A DNA stretch of 64,000 nt from Flavobacterium sp. Leaf82 (GCF_001422725.1 NZ_LMMA01000032.1:124001-188000), one strand, 5' to 3'; numbered from the stretch's first letter, positions 7,794-16,917 are shown. Made by a program: numbers and translations. Notes: a model not told the origin generated them from the letters alone.

Positions 7794-9050
7794 TTATTTA
7801 GATGTAACAAGTTGATTTTGATTCAAAATTCCGTAAACAGAACCTTTAATTTCTGTTCCTAAAAAAGCAGAATTTTTAGATTTCGAAAGAATATTTGCTT
7901 TCGTAAAAGTTGAAATTCCTTCCGGAGTAAAGAAAGTAAAGTTCGCTTTAGAACCTTCGGCAATTGTATTATTTTCAATTCCAAAAACAGTTTTTCCAAA
8001 AGTTAGTTTTTCAACAATAGTTTCAATTGGTAATACTGTGTGTAAAGCTCCAAAAGCACTTTCAAGACCAATTGTTCCGTTTTTTGCCGTATCAAATTCC
8101 ATTTTTTTAAATTCAATATCAATTGGGTTATGATCTGATGTAATAATATCAATTGTTCCGTCTGTAACTCCGTTTAATAAAGCAAGTCTATTATTTTCAG
8201 TTCTTAATGGCGGTGTAACTTTAAAACGGGTATCAAAACCTTCTAATTTTTCATCGGTTAAAACCAAATGATGTACGGCTGCACTACAAGTAACCTGCAA
8301 TCCTTTTGCTTTAGCTTCTCTTATCAATTCAACTGATTTTGCAGTAGAAATTGTCGGAATGTGAAGTTTTCCGCCAGTATATTCTAATAAGTATAGATTT
8401 CTTGCTACTTGCAATTCTTCGGCTAAATTAGGAATTCCTTTCAGTCCTAATTTTGTAGAGACGATTCCCTCATTGGCAACTCCGTTTCCTTTTATGTTCG
8501 CATCTTGCGAATACGTGATCACTAATCCGTCAAAATCCTGTACATATTGCAAAGCTATTTTTAATAGATTAGCGTTATCGATACTTTTATTATAATCCCC
8601 AAAAGCAACTGCTCCGGATTTTTTCATGTCAAATAATTCTGCCATGTCTTTTCCTTCGCTGGCTTTGGTTAATGCACCAATAGGAAAAACTTCTGTTGCA
8701 AAACCATTTGCTTTATTTTTTACAAAATTTACCTGAGACTGATTGTCAATAACAGGAAACGAGTTGGGTTGTAAAGCAATTGCCGTAAAACCACTTTTTG
8801 CAGCAACATTTAATCCATTTGCAATCGTTTCCCTATCTTCATAACCTGGTTCCCCAAGTGAAACGCTGCTATCAAACCAACCTTGCGAAAGATGTAAATT
8901 ATCAAATTTTACTTCGGTTGTATCTTCGATATCAAGAATCGAAGTTCCTATTTTTTCTATTAAACCATCTGCAATTAAAAGATCAACGGTCTGATTATGA
9001 AACGGACTTTTTGAATCAATAATTTTGGCGCTTCTGATGATTATTTTCAT
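7794..9050 (-). CDS. Dihydroorotase-like amidohydrolase, metal ligands lost
   Basis: 418 residues with the overall layout of long-type (class I) dihydroorotase, the third enzyme of pyrimidine synthesis. The canonical metal motif D-x-H-x-H-x-R-E-P-G is replaced at residues 60-69 by DSSVSLGEPG, so both zinc-binding histidines and the substrate-binding arginine position are changed. The HVST histidine is also replaced (LHIPTISTA, T233). The later VHHL and SDHNP (D306, H307) motifs remain. Such inactive homologues (PyrC-prime of pseudomonads) act as structural partners of aspartate transcarbamoylase. A separate active dihydroorotase should be encoded elsewhere. The downstream neighbour is the DUF4870-like gene. 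Confidence 0.85.
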   Translation of the reverse strand: MKIIIRSAKIIDSKSPFHNQTVDLLIADGLIEKIGTSILDIEDTTEVKFDNLHLSQGWFDSSVSLGEPGYEDRETIANGLNVAAKSGFTAIALQPNSFPVIDNQSQVNFVKNKANGFATEVFPIGALTKASEGKDMAELFDMKKSGAVAFGDYNKSIDNANLLKIALQYVQDFDGLVITYSQDANIKGNGVANEGIVSTKLGLKGIPNLAEELQVARNLYLLEYTGGKLHIPTISTAKSVELIREAKAKGLQVTCSAAVHHLVLTDEKLEGFDTRFKVTPPLRTENNRLALLNGVTDGTIDIITSDHNPIDIEFKKMEFDTAKNGTIGLESAFGALHTVLPIETIVEKLTFGKTVFGIENNTIAEGSKANFTFFTPEGISTFTKANILSKSKNSAFLGTEIKGSVYGILNQNQLVTSK

Positions 9051-9106
9051 ATGTAGATAAATTTATTTTAATTGAAATGTTGTTTCTAATACTTTTGGCT
9101 ACACAG

Positions 9107-9210
9107 TTTGTCATTTCGACGAAGGAGAAATCTTCGCAAGTAACTCCGCAATGAGAATCAAATCTTTGTCGAGCTTCTCGTGAAGATTTCTCCTTCGTCG
9201 AAATGACAAA
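9107..9210. repeat. Palindromic repeat element, TTTGTCATTTCGA family, copy 2
   Basis: 104 bp, beginning tttgtcatttcgacgaagg and ending with the inverted complement. The same inverted ends and a shared core (ctcgacaaagatt read on the minus strand) occur at 2077-2282 and 29,213-29,319. It lies between the batA-like and dihydroorotase-like genes, which are on the same strand. Confidence 0.85.
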
Positions 9211-9235
9211 AACTTAACGAAAGAAACGTTACGTT

Positions 9236-11164
9236 TTATTTCACAAACTTAATAATTGCCATTTCTAATGCTAAAAATAACAGTGCAAAGATAACAAACC
9301 ATTTCCAAATTTGGCTGTCAGTTCGTTCAGTTTGTAGTGTATTAAAAATGGTCGAAATCGTGTCTGCAGTTTTAAAATCGGAAACCACATTTGTATTAAC
9401 CTGACTTAAATCGCTTTCGGTTCTCTTGTAATTGAAACTTAGATTTTCAACCCATTCTTTTTTGTCAAAAACACTATAATTTCCGGCTGTTTCAGGGAAA
9501 TCATTAAAGGTTAGTTTTACTTTATTATTGAGTATTTGCTGAATTGGAATAAAAGAATCTTCAGTTCCTTTTACTTCCAGAATAGCATCTTTCGTCAATA
9601 AAACATCTACAAAATAAGGTTGGTTATTGCCAATTGTCAAAGCATTCACGCCTGTCTTTTGATTGTTTTGACCCATTTTATAAAATAACGGAACAATTAA
9701 AGGCGATTGCTGAAAGTTTGAATTTACTGTATTTATTGATGCTGAAAAAACAGTAATTCCTGAAACCGGATTTTGAATCGCAGTTACAAATACACTTTGA
9801 TCTTCATAAGATAAAACTGCCGGATATGGACTCGAAATATCAAATGAACTATTTGTTTTTGGATATTGAAAGTTAGTGATCTTGTTCTCAAAAACTCCCG
9901 AAAATAAAGGATGATCGAAATTTATTTTAGTAATTAACTTGTTTTTATTTTCCAGGTTTCTGAATTGAATTTTTCCAAAATTACCCAGAAAAGAATTTAG
10001 ATTCGAAATTGAACTTTTTTCAGACGGAATTACAACTAAATTCCCTCCTTTAGAGACAAATGCTTTTAAAGTAGTTTGTAGAGCTTGCGGAACTTCTGTT
10101 AATTCATTTAAAATAATCGTATTTTGTTTGTCTAAACTATTGTAATCTAAGCTGCTAATCGAATAATTGTTGTAATTAAATTCTGCCGAAGTATAAATCC
10201 TCGATAAGAAATTACTCTTTTCAGGTTCGCCAATACTAATAACATTGGTTTTTTTATTTTTAGAAATACTAAAATAAAGTTTGTTATCGTAAGTAAGTCC
10301 ATTGTCTTCAATCGTTACATATCCATGAAAAGCTTCTTTTGGAATCGTAAAATTGATTTTCTTTTTCTTAGTGTCAAAATTGATAATCGTTTTGGCAATC
10401 AGTTTGTTTTGATTGTATAATGCCATCGAAACAGGTTTGAAATCTTCTCCGTAAGCAGATAAATTTACCGTTAATTCGTAGAAATTTTCTAAAGTCTGAT
10501 TGATAAAAACGCTGTCGATTGCGATATTATTTTTTTGCTCGGCTTCCGGAATAATGAAATAAGGTTTTTCTTCAGTATCGATGTTTTTTATGTCTTTTTC
10601 AGCTAAACCAACCGCATCGGTAATAATGACAATATCTTTTTTATGCGCTGATTTATGGGCTTTTATTTTTGCCATTATAGCCGAAAGCTCAAAAGGAGTG
10701 GCGCTGTATTTTAGATTCTGCAAAGCACCTTTGGATGATTTTATATCTGTGTTCCAAAGATTTTCAGTGTTTGTCAATAACGAAAACTGAGCTGTTTCCG
10801 GCGTATTTTCTAATAATTCCTGAACAGCACGTTTTAGTAATTCACCTTTTTTTCCTTTGGCTTGCATACTAAAAGAATTATCCAGTATAATATACATTTC
10901 ATTACCCGCATTTTTGCTGTCTTTAGCTTCAAAAAAAGGCTGGGCAAAAGCAAGAATAATACAGGTTAATAATAGTAAACGAGTGGCTAATAAAAGTCTT
11001 TTTTTAATTTTTGAACTTTTACGAGTCTGTATAGAAAGTTCTTTTAAGAAACGAACATTAGTAAAATAAGAAGTTTTAAAACGTCGTAATTGAAATAAGT
11101 GAACCAAAATTGGAACAATCAATAAAAACAGAAAGTATAGAATTTCGGGATGTTTAAAATGCAT
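9236..11164 (-). CDS. BatA-type protein with von Willebrand factor A domain
   Basis: 642 residues. The N-terminal aerotolerance BatA region has two membrane helices (about 7-25 and 58-76) separated by a basic loop (LRRFKTSYFTNVRFLKEL). A vWA domain follows with the MIDAS start DNSFSM near residue 95. The rest is a large periplasmic-type beta-rich region, and a final helix (about 622-640) ends in a lysine. The protein is anchored at both ends in the inner membrane. Bacteroidota BatA homologues are linked to envelope stress and aerotolerance, though no other Bat gene is adjacent here. Confidence 0.85.
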   Translation of the reverse strand: MHFKHPEILYFLFLLIVPILVHLFQLRRFKTSYFTNVRFLKELSIQTRKSSKIKKRLLLATRLLLLTCIILAFAQPFFEAKDSKNAGNEMYIILDNSFSMQAKGKKGELLKRAVQELLENTPETAQFSLLTNTENLWNTDIKSSKGALQNLKYSATPFELSAIMAKIKAHKSAHKKDIVIITDAVGLAEKDIKNIDTEEKPYFIIPEAEQKNNIAIDSVFINQTLENFYELTVNLSAYGEDFKPVSMALYNQNKLIAKTIINFDTKKKKINFTIPKEAFHGYVTIEDNGLTYDNKLYFSISKNKKTNVISIGEPEKSNFLSRIYTSAEFNYNNYSISSLDYNSLDKQNTIILNELTEVPQALQTTLKAFVSKGGNLVVIPSEKSSISNLNSFLGNFGKIQFRNLENKNKLITKINFDHPLFSGVFENKITNFQYPKTNSSFDISSPYPAVLSYEDQSVFVTAIQNPVSGITVFSASINTVNSNFQQSPLIVPLFYKMGQNNQKTGVNALTIGNNQPYFVDVLLTKDAILEVKGTEDSFIPIQQILNNKVKLTFNDFPETAGNYSVFDKKEWVENLSFNYKRTESDLSQVNTNVVSDFKTADTISTIFNTLQTERTDSQIWKWFVIFALLFLALEMAIIKFVK

Positions 11165-11205
11165 TCTGGCTTAGATTTACTTCACTACGTTTTGTAGATG
11201 CTGGT

Positions 11206-11213
11206 CAAAAATA
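11206..11213 (-). promoter_or_regulatory. -7 promoter element for the batA-like gene
   Basis: caaaaata on the plus strand reads TATTTTTG on the minus strand, 42 bp before the ATG. No -33 element is clear. Confidence 0.4.
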
Positions 11214-11244
11214 CAAATTTTTAGTCAAACCATATAGGTATATT

Positions 11245-11335
11245 TGGTAAACCATATAAGTAATGTAAGTTCCTTTAATTTTTGCCAAATCAAGTCTTGC
11301 TTATAATTTCTTATATCACTTATAGGGTTTAAAAA
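11245..11335. repeat. Imperfect palindrome with accatataagt / acttatagggt arms
   Basis: The left arm gtaaaccatataagtaatg (about 11,248-11,268) and the right arm cttatatcacttatagggtt (about 11,309-11,329) are near complements, and a direct repeat of aaaccatata lies just upstream. The element is in the divergent spacer between the batA-like gene and the lactonase gene. Confidence 0.55.
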
Positions 11336-11447
11336 AGTTAACAGCGAGTTTGAAAAATGTAACTTTTGTAATTTTATTTGTAACAAAAAAGAAACGTCCA
11401 AAAGATATTAATGAGTATTTTAGCATATTCAAAAAACAATTAAAAAT

Positions 11448-12560
11448 ATGAGGAGATTATATATTATGCTTTTTTCAGCTTTGGCTTTGCAAACAATACA
11501 AGCACAAAATAAATTTAATTTATTAGTAGGAACCTATACTAATACTTGTGATAGTAAAGGAATATATGTGTATGATTTTGATGCAGTTTCCGGTGATTTT
11601 AAATTAAAAAATTCTTCTGAGAATGTGATAAGTCCGAGTTATTTATCAGTTTCTGCAAATAATAAATTTATTTATGCGGTAAACGAAAACGGAACAGAAA
11701 GTGCTGTAAGCGCATTTACTTACGATTCTAAGACTGGTAAACTTAAGTTATTAAATACGAATTCTTCTTTAGGAGCTGATCCGTGTCATTTGATAAACGA
11801 TGATAAAAATGTGATTGTTGCCAATTACTCCGGCGGAAGTATTGCTGTATTTAAGAAAAATGCAGACGGAAGCATAACTGAAGGTCAGCAATTGCTTCAG
11901 CATGAAGGAAAAGGACCAAATGCTGCACGTCAGGAAAAAGCGCATGTACATCAGGTAGTTTTTTCTCCGGACAAAAAGTTTGTATTGTCAAATGATCTGG
12001 GGCAGGACAAGGTTTTTATTTATAAATACAATGCGGGAGCAGCACATGAAATTCTTACGCTAAAAGGAACTGTTGCTGTAAAAGCTGGAAGTGGTCCAAG
12101 ACATTTAGCATTTAGTAAAGATGGTAAATTCGTGTATTTAGTTCAGGAATTAGACGGTACATTGACAACTTTTACCTACGATAAAACCGGAAATTTAAAA
12201 CTATTAAAAGAAACCAATATAATTCCAAAGGATTTTAAAGGAGCAAATAGTTCTGCAGCTATAAAAATTTCGCCTGACGGAAACTTTCTCTACGTTTCAG
12301 ATCGTGGTGATGTAAACGCTATTACGGTGTATCAAATCCTGAAAGACGGAAGTATTAAATTTGTAGAACAGCAAAGCACTTTAGGAAAAGGCCCAAGAGA
12401 TTTTGTAATTGACCCAACAGGAAATTACCTTTTGGTTGGACATCAATATACAAACGATATCATTATTTTTAAAAGAGATAAAGCTACCGGAAAACTTAAA
12501 AACACAGGCAAAAAGATTGAATTGTGTTCACCGGTTGGTTTGATTTTTACTAAGATATAA
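11448..12560 (+). CDS. Lactonase-family seven-bladed beta-propeller protein (Pgl/YbhE-like), exported
   Basis: 370 residues with a signal peptide (MRRLYIMLFSALALQTIQAQ). Propeller blades repeat as LLVGTYT, KFIYAVNE, VIVANYSGGSIAVF, KFVLSNDLGQDKV, GPRHLAFSKDGKFVYLVQE and FLYVSDRG. This is the 6-phosphogluconolactonase (Pgl, YbhE) fold. The signal peptide argues against a cytosolic pentose-phosphate role, and periplasmic lactonase-family proteins are common in this phylum, so the substrate is uncertain. It is followed by a strong nested terminator. Confidence 0.88.
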   Translation: MRRLYIMLFSALALQTIQAQNKFNLLVGTYTNTCDSKGIYVYDFDAVSGDFKLKNSSENVISPSYLSVSANNKFIYAVNENGTESAVSAFTYDSKTGKLKLLNTNSSLGADPCHLINDDKNVIVANYSGGSIAVFKKNADGSITEGQQLLQHEGKGPNAARQEKAHVHQVVFSPDKKFVLSNDLGQDKVFIYKYNAGAAHEILTLKGTVAVKAGSGPRHLAFSKDGKFVYLVQELDGTLTTFTYDKTGNLKLLKETNIIPKDFKGANSSAAIKISPDGNFLYVSDRGDVNAITVYQILKDGSIKFVEQQSTLGKGPRDFVIDPTGNYLLVGHQYTNDIIIFKRDKATGKLKNTGKKIELCSPVGLIFTKI

Positions 12561-12578
12561 TTTAGAAAAGGTATTGAG

Positions 12579-12713
12579 AATCTAAGTTGCTAAGGTACTG
12601 ATTTTAAAATAAAAAAGGCTCAAAGATAGTAAGCAAGTTTAATACTTGAATAATTATCTTTGAGCCTTTTTTTATAAGATTTAGACAAGAAGCTTAGTAC
12701 CTTAGCAACTTAG
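12579..12713. repeat. Nested palindrome: outer ctaagttgctaaggtact arms around a terminator
   Basis: The outer arms ctaagttgctaaggtact (about 12,579-12,597) and agtaccttagcaacttag (about 12,694-12,712) enclose the terminator stem. Related words (ctaagttactaaggttctgag) recur at 18,064-18,090. Confidence 0.7.
12611..12674. terminator. Strong bidirectional terminator
   Basis: The arms aaaaaaggctcaaagata (12,611-12,628) and tatctttgagcctttttt (12,655-12,672) are near-perfect complements with A/T flanks. They separate the convergent lactonase and helicase genes. Confidence 0.85.
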
Positions 12714-12732
12714 AGCCTTAGAACCTAAAGAG

Positions 12733-14085
12733 CTATTTATTTTTATCTTTTCTTTTCTTATCTCTCGTTTTTAACATATTTCGATTGACAGATCCGTGGG
12801 TTTTCTTTTTTGTTTTAGAAGGTCCTCCAAGGTTGACTTTTTTATTCTTTTTATCTTTTTCATGAAAAGCACCGTCACCACTTAGTTTTTGTTTTTTCAT
12901 TAAAAACTTAATTGGTTGTTTGTCTTTTTCAGGTTCAATTAGTTTAGATGAAATTTCGACTTCTTCAGGAAAATCTGCGATTGCAAGTTCCTGATTCATC
13001 AATACTTCAACTTCAACTTTAAACTCTTCTTCACGAGGTGTGATAAAACTAATTGCAGTTCCTGTTGCATCTGCACGACCTGTACGACCAATTCTGTGCA
13101 TGTATAGTTCAGGAAATTCAGGAAGTTCAAAGTTTATAACATGAGAGATATTCGATATATCTAAACCTCTCGCCATAATATCTGTAGTGATTAATCCGCG
13201 TAGATTTCCTTCCTGGAATTCTGCCATCGTACTCAAACGGTAATTTTGAGATTTATTCGAGTGAATTACTCCAAACTGTCCTTCAAAATCTTCTTCAATT
13301 CGGGTATGAAGCATGTCTGAAATCTTTTTATTATTCACAAAAACCAAAACACGTTCCATGCTTTCGTTTGTTTCTAATAAATGTTTTAACAGATTTACTT
13401 TTGTATTAAAGTTAGGAACATTATAAGTTACCTGAGTAATATTCTCAAGCGGAGTTCCTGACGCTGCAAGTGTAACTTCTTCCGGAAAATCAAAAAAGTC
13501 ATTCAAAACTGCATCCACTTCATCTGTCATCGTTGCAGAGAAAAGAATGTTTTGACGTTTGGTTTTCATCATCGCCAAAAGAGCGGTTAATTGTGTACGG
13601 AAACCTAAATTTAGCATTTCATCAAACTCATCGATTACTAATTTTTGAGTTTCATCAAAACGAATTACCGCGTCAAGCGCTAAATCCATTGTACGTCCTG
13701 GTGTTCCTACTAAAATATCGACACCTTCGTAAACAGCTTTTTTTTGTGTATTGATATTTACCCCACCAAAAATACCAAGTGTTTTAACCGACATATATTT
13801 GGTTAATTTCTCGACTTCTTCTACAACCTGAACTACTAATTCACGAGTAGGAACCAGAATTACAATCTTGGGCGTATTGGTTGGTGTAAATTTGTATAAT
13901 TTTAAAAGAGGCAATAAGTAAGCAAATGTTTTACCGGTACCGGTTTGCGCAATTCCCATCATATCGCGTCCAGACATAATCACAGCAAAGGATTTTTCCT
14001 GAATAGGGGTAGGCGTAACAAAGCCTAACTCATCGATTGCTTTTTGTACTGATTTTGGAAGATTGAATTTTTCGAAAGTGCTCAT
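12733..14085 (-). CDS. DEAD-box-family ATP-dependent RNA helicase
   Basis: 450 residues. The Q motif is FVTPTPIQEKS, motif I is AQTGTGKT (46-53), and Ia PTREL, GGVN and TPGR follow. Motif II is DEFD (152-155) rather than DEAD; SAT and HRIGRTGRA come next. The C-terminal 60 residues are a strongly basic tail (KKTHGS...RDKKRKDKNK) suited to RNA binding. It is a cytoplasmic RNA-remodelling enzyme; RhlE/DeaD-like helicases act in ribosome assembly and cold adaptation. The exact orthologue is not assigned. Confidence 0.92.
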   Translation of the reverse strand: MSTFEKFNLPKSVQKAIDELGFVTPTPIQEKSFAVIMSGRDMMGIAQTGTGKTFAYLLPLLKLYKFTPTNTPKIVILVPTRELVVQVVEEVEKLTKYMSVKTLGIFGGVNINTQKKAVYEGVDILVGTPGRTMDLALDAVIRFDETQKLVIDEFDEMLNLGFRTQLTALLAMMKTKRQNILFSATMTDEVDAVLNDFFDFPEEVTLAASGTPLENITQVTYNVPNFNTKVNLLKHLLETNESMERVLVFVNNKKISDMLHTRIEEDFEGQFGVIHSNKSQNYRLSTMAEFQEGNLRGLITTDIMARGLDISNISHVINFELPEFPELYMHRIGRTGRADATGTAISFITPREEEFKVEVEVLMNQELAIADFPEEVEISSKLIEPEKDKQPIKFLMKKQKLSGDGAFHEKDKKNKKVNLGGPSKTKKKTHGSVNRNMLKTRDKKRKDKNK

Positions 14086-14102
14086 TTACATTAAATTTTG
14101 TG

Positions 14103-14110
14103 CAAATGTA
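14103..14110 (-). promoter_or_regulatory. -7 promoter element for the helicase gene
   Basis: caaatgta reads TACATTTG on the minus strand, 18 bp before the ATG. A typical -33 is not visible. Confidence 0.45.
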
Positions 14111-14187
14111 CGTTAAATTCATGGTTAGATCACTAGATTTTTATAATCATCTCAATCTGTAGTGGTCTAATCGATTGTTTTTCAGTA

Positions 14188-14952
14188 TTAAAAGCCTTCG
14201 AAAACCCCAAGTCCAAAAAGGGCAAAATCATATTTTACAGGATCTGTTGCGTCCATTTTTCTGAGTTTTAAGTCTAATTCAGTCAATGCTTTTCCGTCGT
14301 TTTGTTTACGGGTTAGAATCCCTAATTTGCGGGCGACATTGCCGGAATGCACATCAAGCGGACAGGATAATAAAGCTGGAGAAATGGTTTTCCAAATTCC
14401 TAAATCGACACCTTTTGTATCCTGACGAACCATCCAGCGCAAATACATGTTGATTCTTTTTGCTGCTGAATTATTCAAAGGATCCGAAATATGTTTTTGA
14501 GTTCGGGGTAAATGATCGATTTCGAAGAATATTTTTTTGAATTCGTGAATGCTTTTTTGCAAACCGTCTTTTTCCTGATGTTTGGCAAAAACACTTTCTA
14601 GTCCGCCATGGTTTTTATAAATGTGCTGTAAACCTTTTATGAATCCCCCAAAATCCTTTCCGTTAAACGTTCTGTGTACAAAATTTTCAAGACGAACCAA
14701 ATCGTCCTCAGAATGTGACATAACAAAATCATAAGGCGTGTTGCCCATTAATTCCATCATTTGATGCGAATTTTTGATAATCATTTTACGATTTCCCCAC
14801 GCAATTGTGGCGCTCAGGAAACCTGCGATCTCAACATCTTCTTTTTGAGAAAATAAATGCGGAATCTGTACGGGATCACTTTCGATAAAATCCTGATTAT
14901 TATATTGAATGACTTTTTCGTCTAGAAATTCTTTGAGTTCTTTTTGGGTCAT
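14188..14952 (-). CDS. TIGR02757 family protein
   Basis: 254 residues, all-helical and cytoplasmic. It is recognised by the family's conserved stretches: IAGFLSATIAWGNRKMI near residue 42, HRTFNGKDF near 92, and a C-terminal CPLDVHSGNVARKLG region. The family is widespread and single-copy in Bacteroidota; the DNA-glycosylase-like helical pattern has been noted, but no activity is established to my knowledge. An intergenic repeat element lies upstream. Confidence 0.85.
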   Translation of the reverse strand: MTQKELKEFLDEKVIQYNNQDFIESDPVQIPHLFSQKEDVEIAGFLSATIAWGNRKMIIKNSHQMMELMGNTPYDFVMSHSEDDLVRLENFVHRTFNGKDFGGFIKGLQHIYKNHGGLESVFAKHQEKDGLQKSIHEFKKIFFEIDHLPRTQKHISDPLNNSAAKRINMYLRWMVRQDTKGVDLGIWKTISPALLSCPLDVHSGNVARKLGILTRKQNDGKALTELDLKLRKMDATDPVKYDFALFGLGVFEGF

Positions 14953-14974
14953 GATTGAAATGAAAGTTCTTGTT

Positions 14975-15088
14975 ATTCTGATGCCTTAGCCCTGATGGAA
15001 GTGGCATCGCCCGATTTAGAAAAACAAGGCTTTTTAGCCGTAGTTTTTGTTTATCGGGAATAAAGCGGACAGCAGGAAAAAGCTCCTA
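14975..15088. repeat. Intergenic element with gccctgatggaagtggcatcg start
   Basis: The stretch between the ATG of the TIGR02757 gene and the 3-prime end of the ABC gene carries gccctgatggaagtggcatc at one end and agcggacagcaggaaaaagc at the other. I recall this layout as a common spacer element of flavobacterial genomes. A decayed relative may lie at 1300-1440, and a fragment (ggagctaatcccgct) at about 19,903. Confidence 0.55.
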
Positions 15089-15964
15089 ATTACTAATTAA
15101 ACCATCAACCATTACTAATTTTCTGTCTGCCATATTTGCCAGTTCTTCGTTGTGGGTTACGATAACGAAGGTTTGTCCAAATTCGTCGCGGAGTTTGAAA
15201 AATAACTGATGTAAATTTTCGGCAGAATGAGTGTCCAGATTTCCGGAAGGTTCATCGGCAAAAATAACATCGGGTTTATTGATTAATGCTCTTGCAACGG
15301 CAACTCTTTGCTGTTCTCCTCCTGAAAGTTCGTTTGGTTTATGATTTATTCTGTGTGATAAACCTAAATATTCTAAGATTTTTTTAGCTTCTTTTTCAGT
15401 TTCTGCTTTTGGCTTATTCGCCATAAAAGCAGGAATACAAACATTCTCCAAGGCAGTAAATTCCGGTAATAATTGATGAAACTGGAATATAAAACCAAGG
15501 TTTAAATTTCTGAAATTAGATAATGTCTTGTCTTGTTTGCTTTTCTTTTTAAAATAACGATTAAAATAAGTTGCTACTGCTAAAAGTGGCAGAACTAAAA
15601 TAGTCGCAATAACATATCTTGTTATGTCATCAAGAATTGTATGTTTAAAGAGAAACACAAAAACAAGTAGACATATAAGGTAAATACCAGCTGTCCAGGA
15701 GATAATTTTAAAAGTTTTTTCCTGTTTCGAATTGTCATTTTCCACATCCTGTAATTTCAATACATTTTCTCCGTTAATAGTAAGAGAGGATTCTGTATTT
15801 ATTTCAGGTTTGTCAAGCGTTCCCAGAATTTGTAAAAGTGTAGTTTTTCCGGCACCGGAAGCACCAACGATCGAAACAATTTCTCCTTTTTTGATATGCA
15901 AATCGACTCCTTTCAGAACCTCTAATTTATCGTAAAACTTATGTATATTTTTTGCGTGTATCAT
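15086..15964 (-). CDS. LolD-like ABC transporter ATPase with an inserted transmembrane hairpin
   Basis: 292 residues if started at [12 protein letters not shown] (15,964). The nine residues upstream, from a possible start at 15,991, do not look like family sequence. Walker A is GASGAGKTT (34-42), the Q-loop is [10 protein letters not shown] (Q161), the signature is LSGGEQ (213-218), Walker B is VIFADEPS with E238, and the switch is H271. This is the LolD/FtsE/MacB-type set. Between Walker A and the Q-loop is an insertion of about 70 residues (~75-147) with two hydrophobic helices (about 88-106 and 117-134) and basic flanks. This would tether the nucleotide-binding domain to the membrane with both halves cytoplasmic. 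No cognate permease lies next door. Confidence 0.88.
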   Translation of the reverse strand: MIHAKNIHKFYDKLEVLKGVDLHIKKGEIVSIVGASGAGKTTLLQILGTLDKPEINTESSLTINGENVLKLQDVENDNSKQEKTFKIISWTAGIYLICLLVFVFLFKHTILDDITRYVIATILVLPLLAVATYFNRYFKKKSKQDKTLSNFRNLNLGFIFQFHQLLPEFTALENVCIPAFMANKPKAETEKEAKKILEYLGLSHRINHKPNELSGGEQQRVAVARALINKPDVIFADEPSGNLDTHSAENLHQLFFKLRDEFGQTFVIVTHNEELANMADRKLVMVDGLISN

Positions 15965-16094
15965 TTTGAAACTGTTTCTACAAAGAAACAAAGATTCTGC
16001 CGATATAAAAATGTGTTGTAACAGAATTTTAAGAAGAAAGCTATTTAAACAGGTAAAGCAATTTTATTTTACATTTAGCATAAAATATTTTAAG

Positions 16095-16820
16095 ATGATG
16101 AAAGTAAAAATCGGATTAATAGTTTTGATAATTGCACTTGCAGGCGTATTTGTAAGTGCAAAAATAGCTGTTGATGATCAATTTCTGGTTTATAAAGTTG
16201 ATCTTAAAAAACAAGATTTAAAACTATATTGGAAAAATAAGAAGAATGAGAATTTTGGAAGTATCCAAAACTTAAAATTATGGACAGAACAAAATAATCT
16301 GGTTCTTGAATTTGCAATGAATGCCGGAATGTATAAAAAGGACAATTCGCCTCAGGGACTTTACATCGAAAAAAACAAAGTTTTAGCACCTCTGGATACA
16401 ACACAATCGTCGGGCAATTTCTATTTAAAACCCAATGGTGTTTTTTATCTCACTTTAAAACGAAATGCTGTAATTTGTAAAACAGAAGATTTTCGTAATA
16501 ATGGACAAATAGAGTATGCTACTCAATCCGGTCCAATGTTGGTTATTGACGGACAAATTCATCCGGAGTTTAAAAAGGGATCTGCTAATTTAAATATTCG
16601 AAACGGAGTTGGAATTTTGCCTGATGGAAAAGTAATCTTTGTATTGTCGAAAAAAGAGATTAATTTTTATGATTTTGCCTATTATTTTAAAAGTTTAGGG
16701 TGTAAAAATGCTTTGTACCTGGATGGTTTTGTATCACGTGCTTATATTCCGTCAGAAAACTGGATTCAGACAGATGGAAATTTTGGTGTGCTATTTGCTA
16801 TTACAAAAAAAAAGAAATGA
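16095..16820 (+). CDS. Phosphodiester glycosidase family protein (NAGPA/DUF2233-like)
   Basis: About 241 residues when started at MMKVKIGLIVLI. The upstream extension lacks family character and would place the hydrophobic signal internally. The N-terminal helix (MKVKIGLIVLIIALAGVFV) is a signal peptide or anchor. Conserved family motifs are FAMNAGMY, SPQGLYIE, ATQSGPMLVIDG and RNGVGILPDG, followed by NALYLDGFVSR. The fold is that of N-acetylglucosamine-1-phosphodiester alpha-N-acetylglucosaminidase relatives, which cleave sugar-phosphodiester linkages; the periplasmic substrate is unknown. It is divergent from the ABC gene. Confidence 0.85.
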   Translation: MMKVKIGLIVLIIALAGVFVSAKIAVDDQFLVYKVDLKKQDLKLYWKNKKNENFGSIQNLKLWTEQNNLVLEFAMNAGMYKKDNSPQGLYIEKNKVLAPLDTTQSSGNFYLKPNGVFYLTLKRNAVICKTEDFRNNGQIEYATQSGPMLVIDGQIHPEFKKGSANLNIRNGVGILPDGKVIFVLSKKEINFYDFAYYFKSLGCKNALYLDGFVSRAYIPSENWIQTDGNFGVLFAITKKKK

Positions 16821-16917
16821 GTAAAGAGTTTATTATATGGGAATTAAGAAATAAAATTATGCTAATCAGTAAGTTGAGTTTTATGATTTCTTTATAAATT
16901 CGAATAATCTAAATAAT

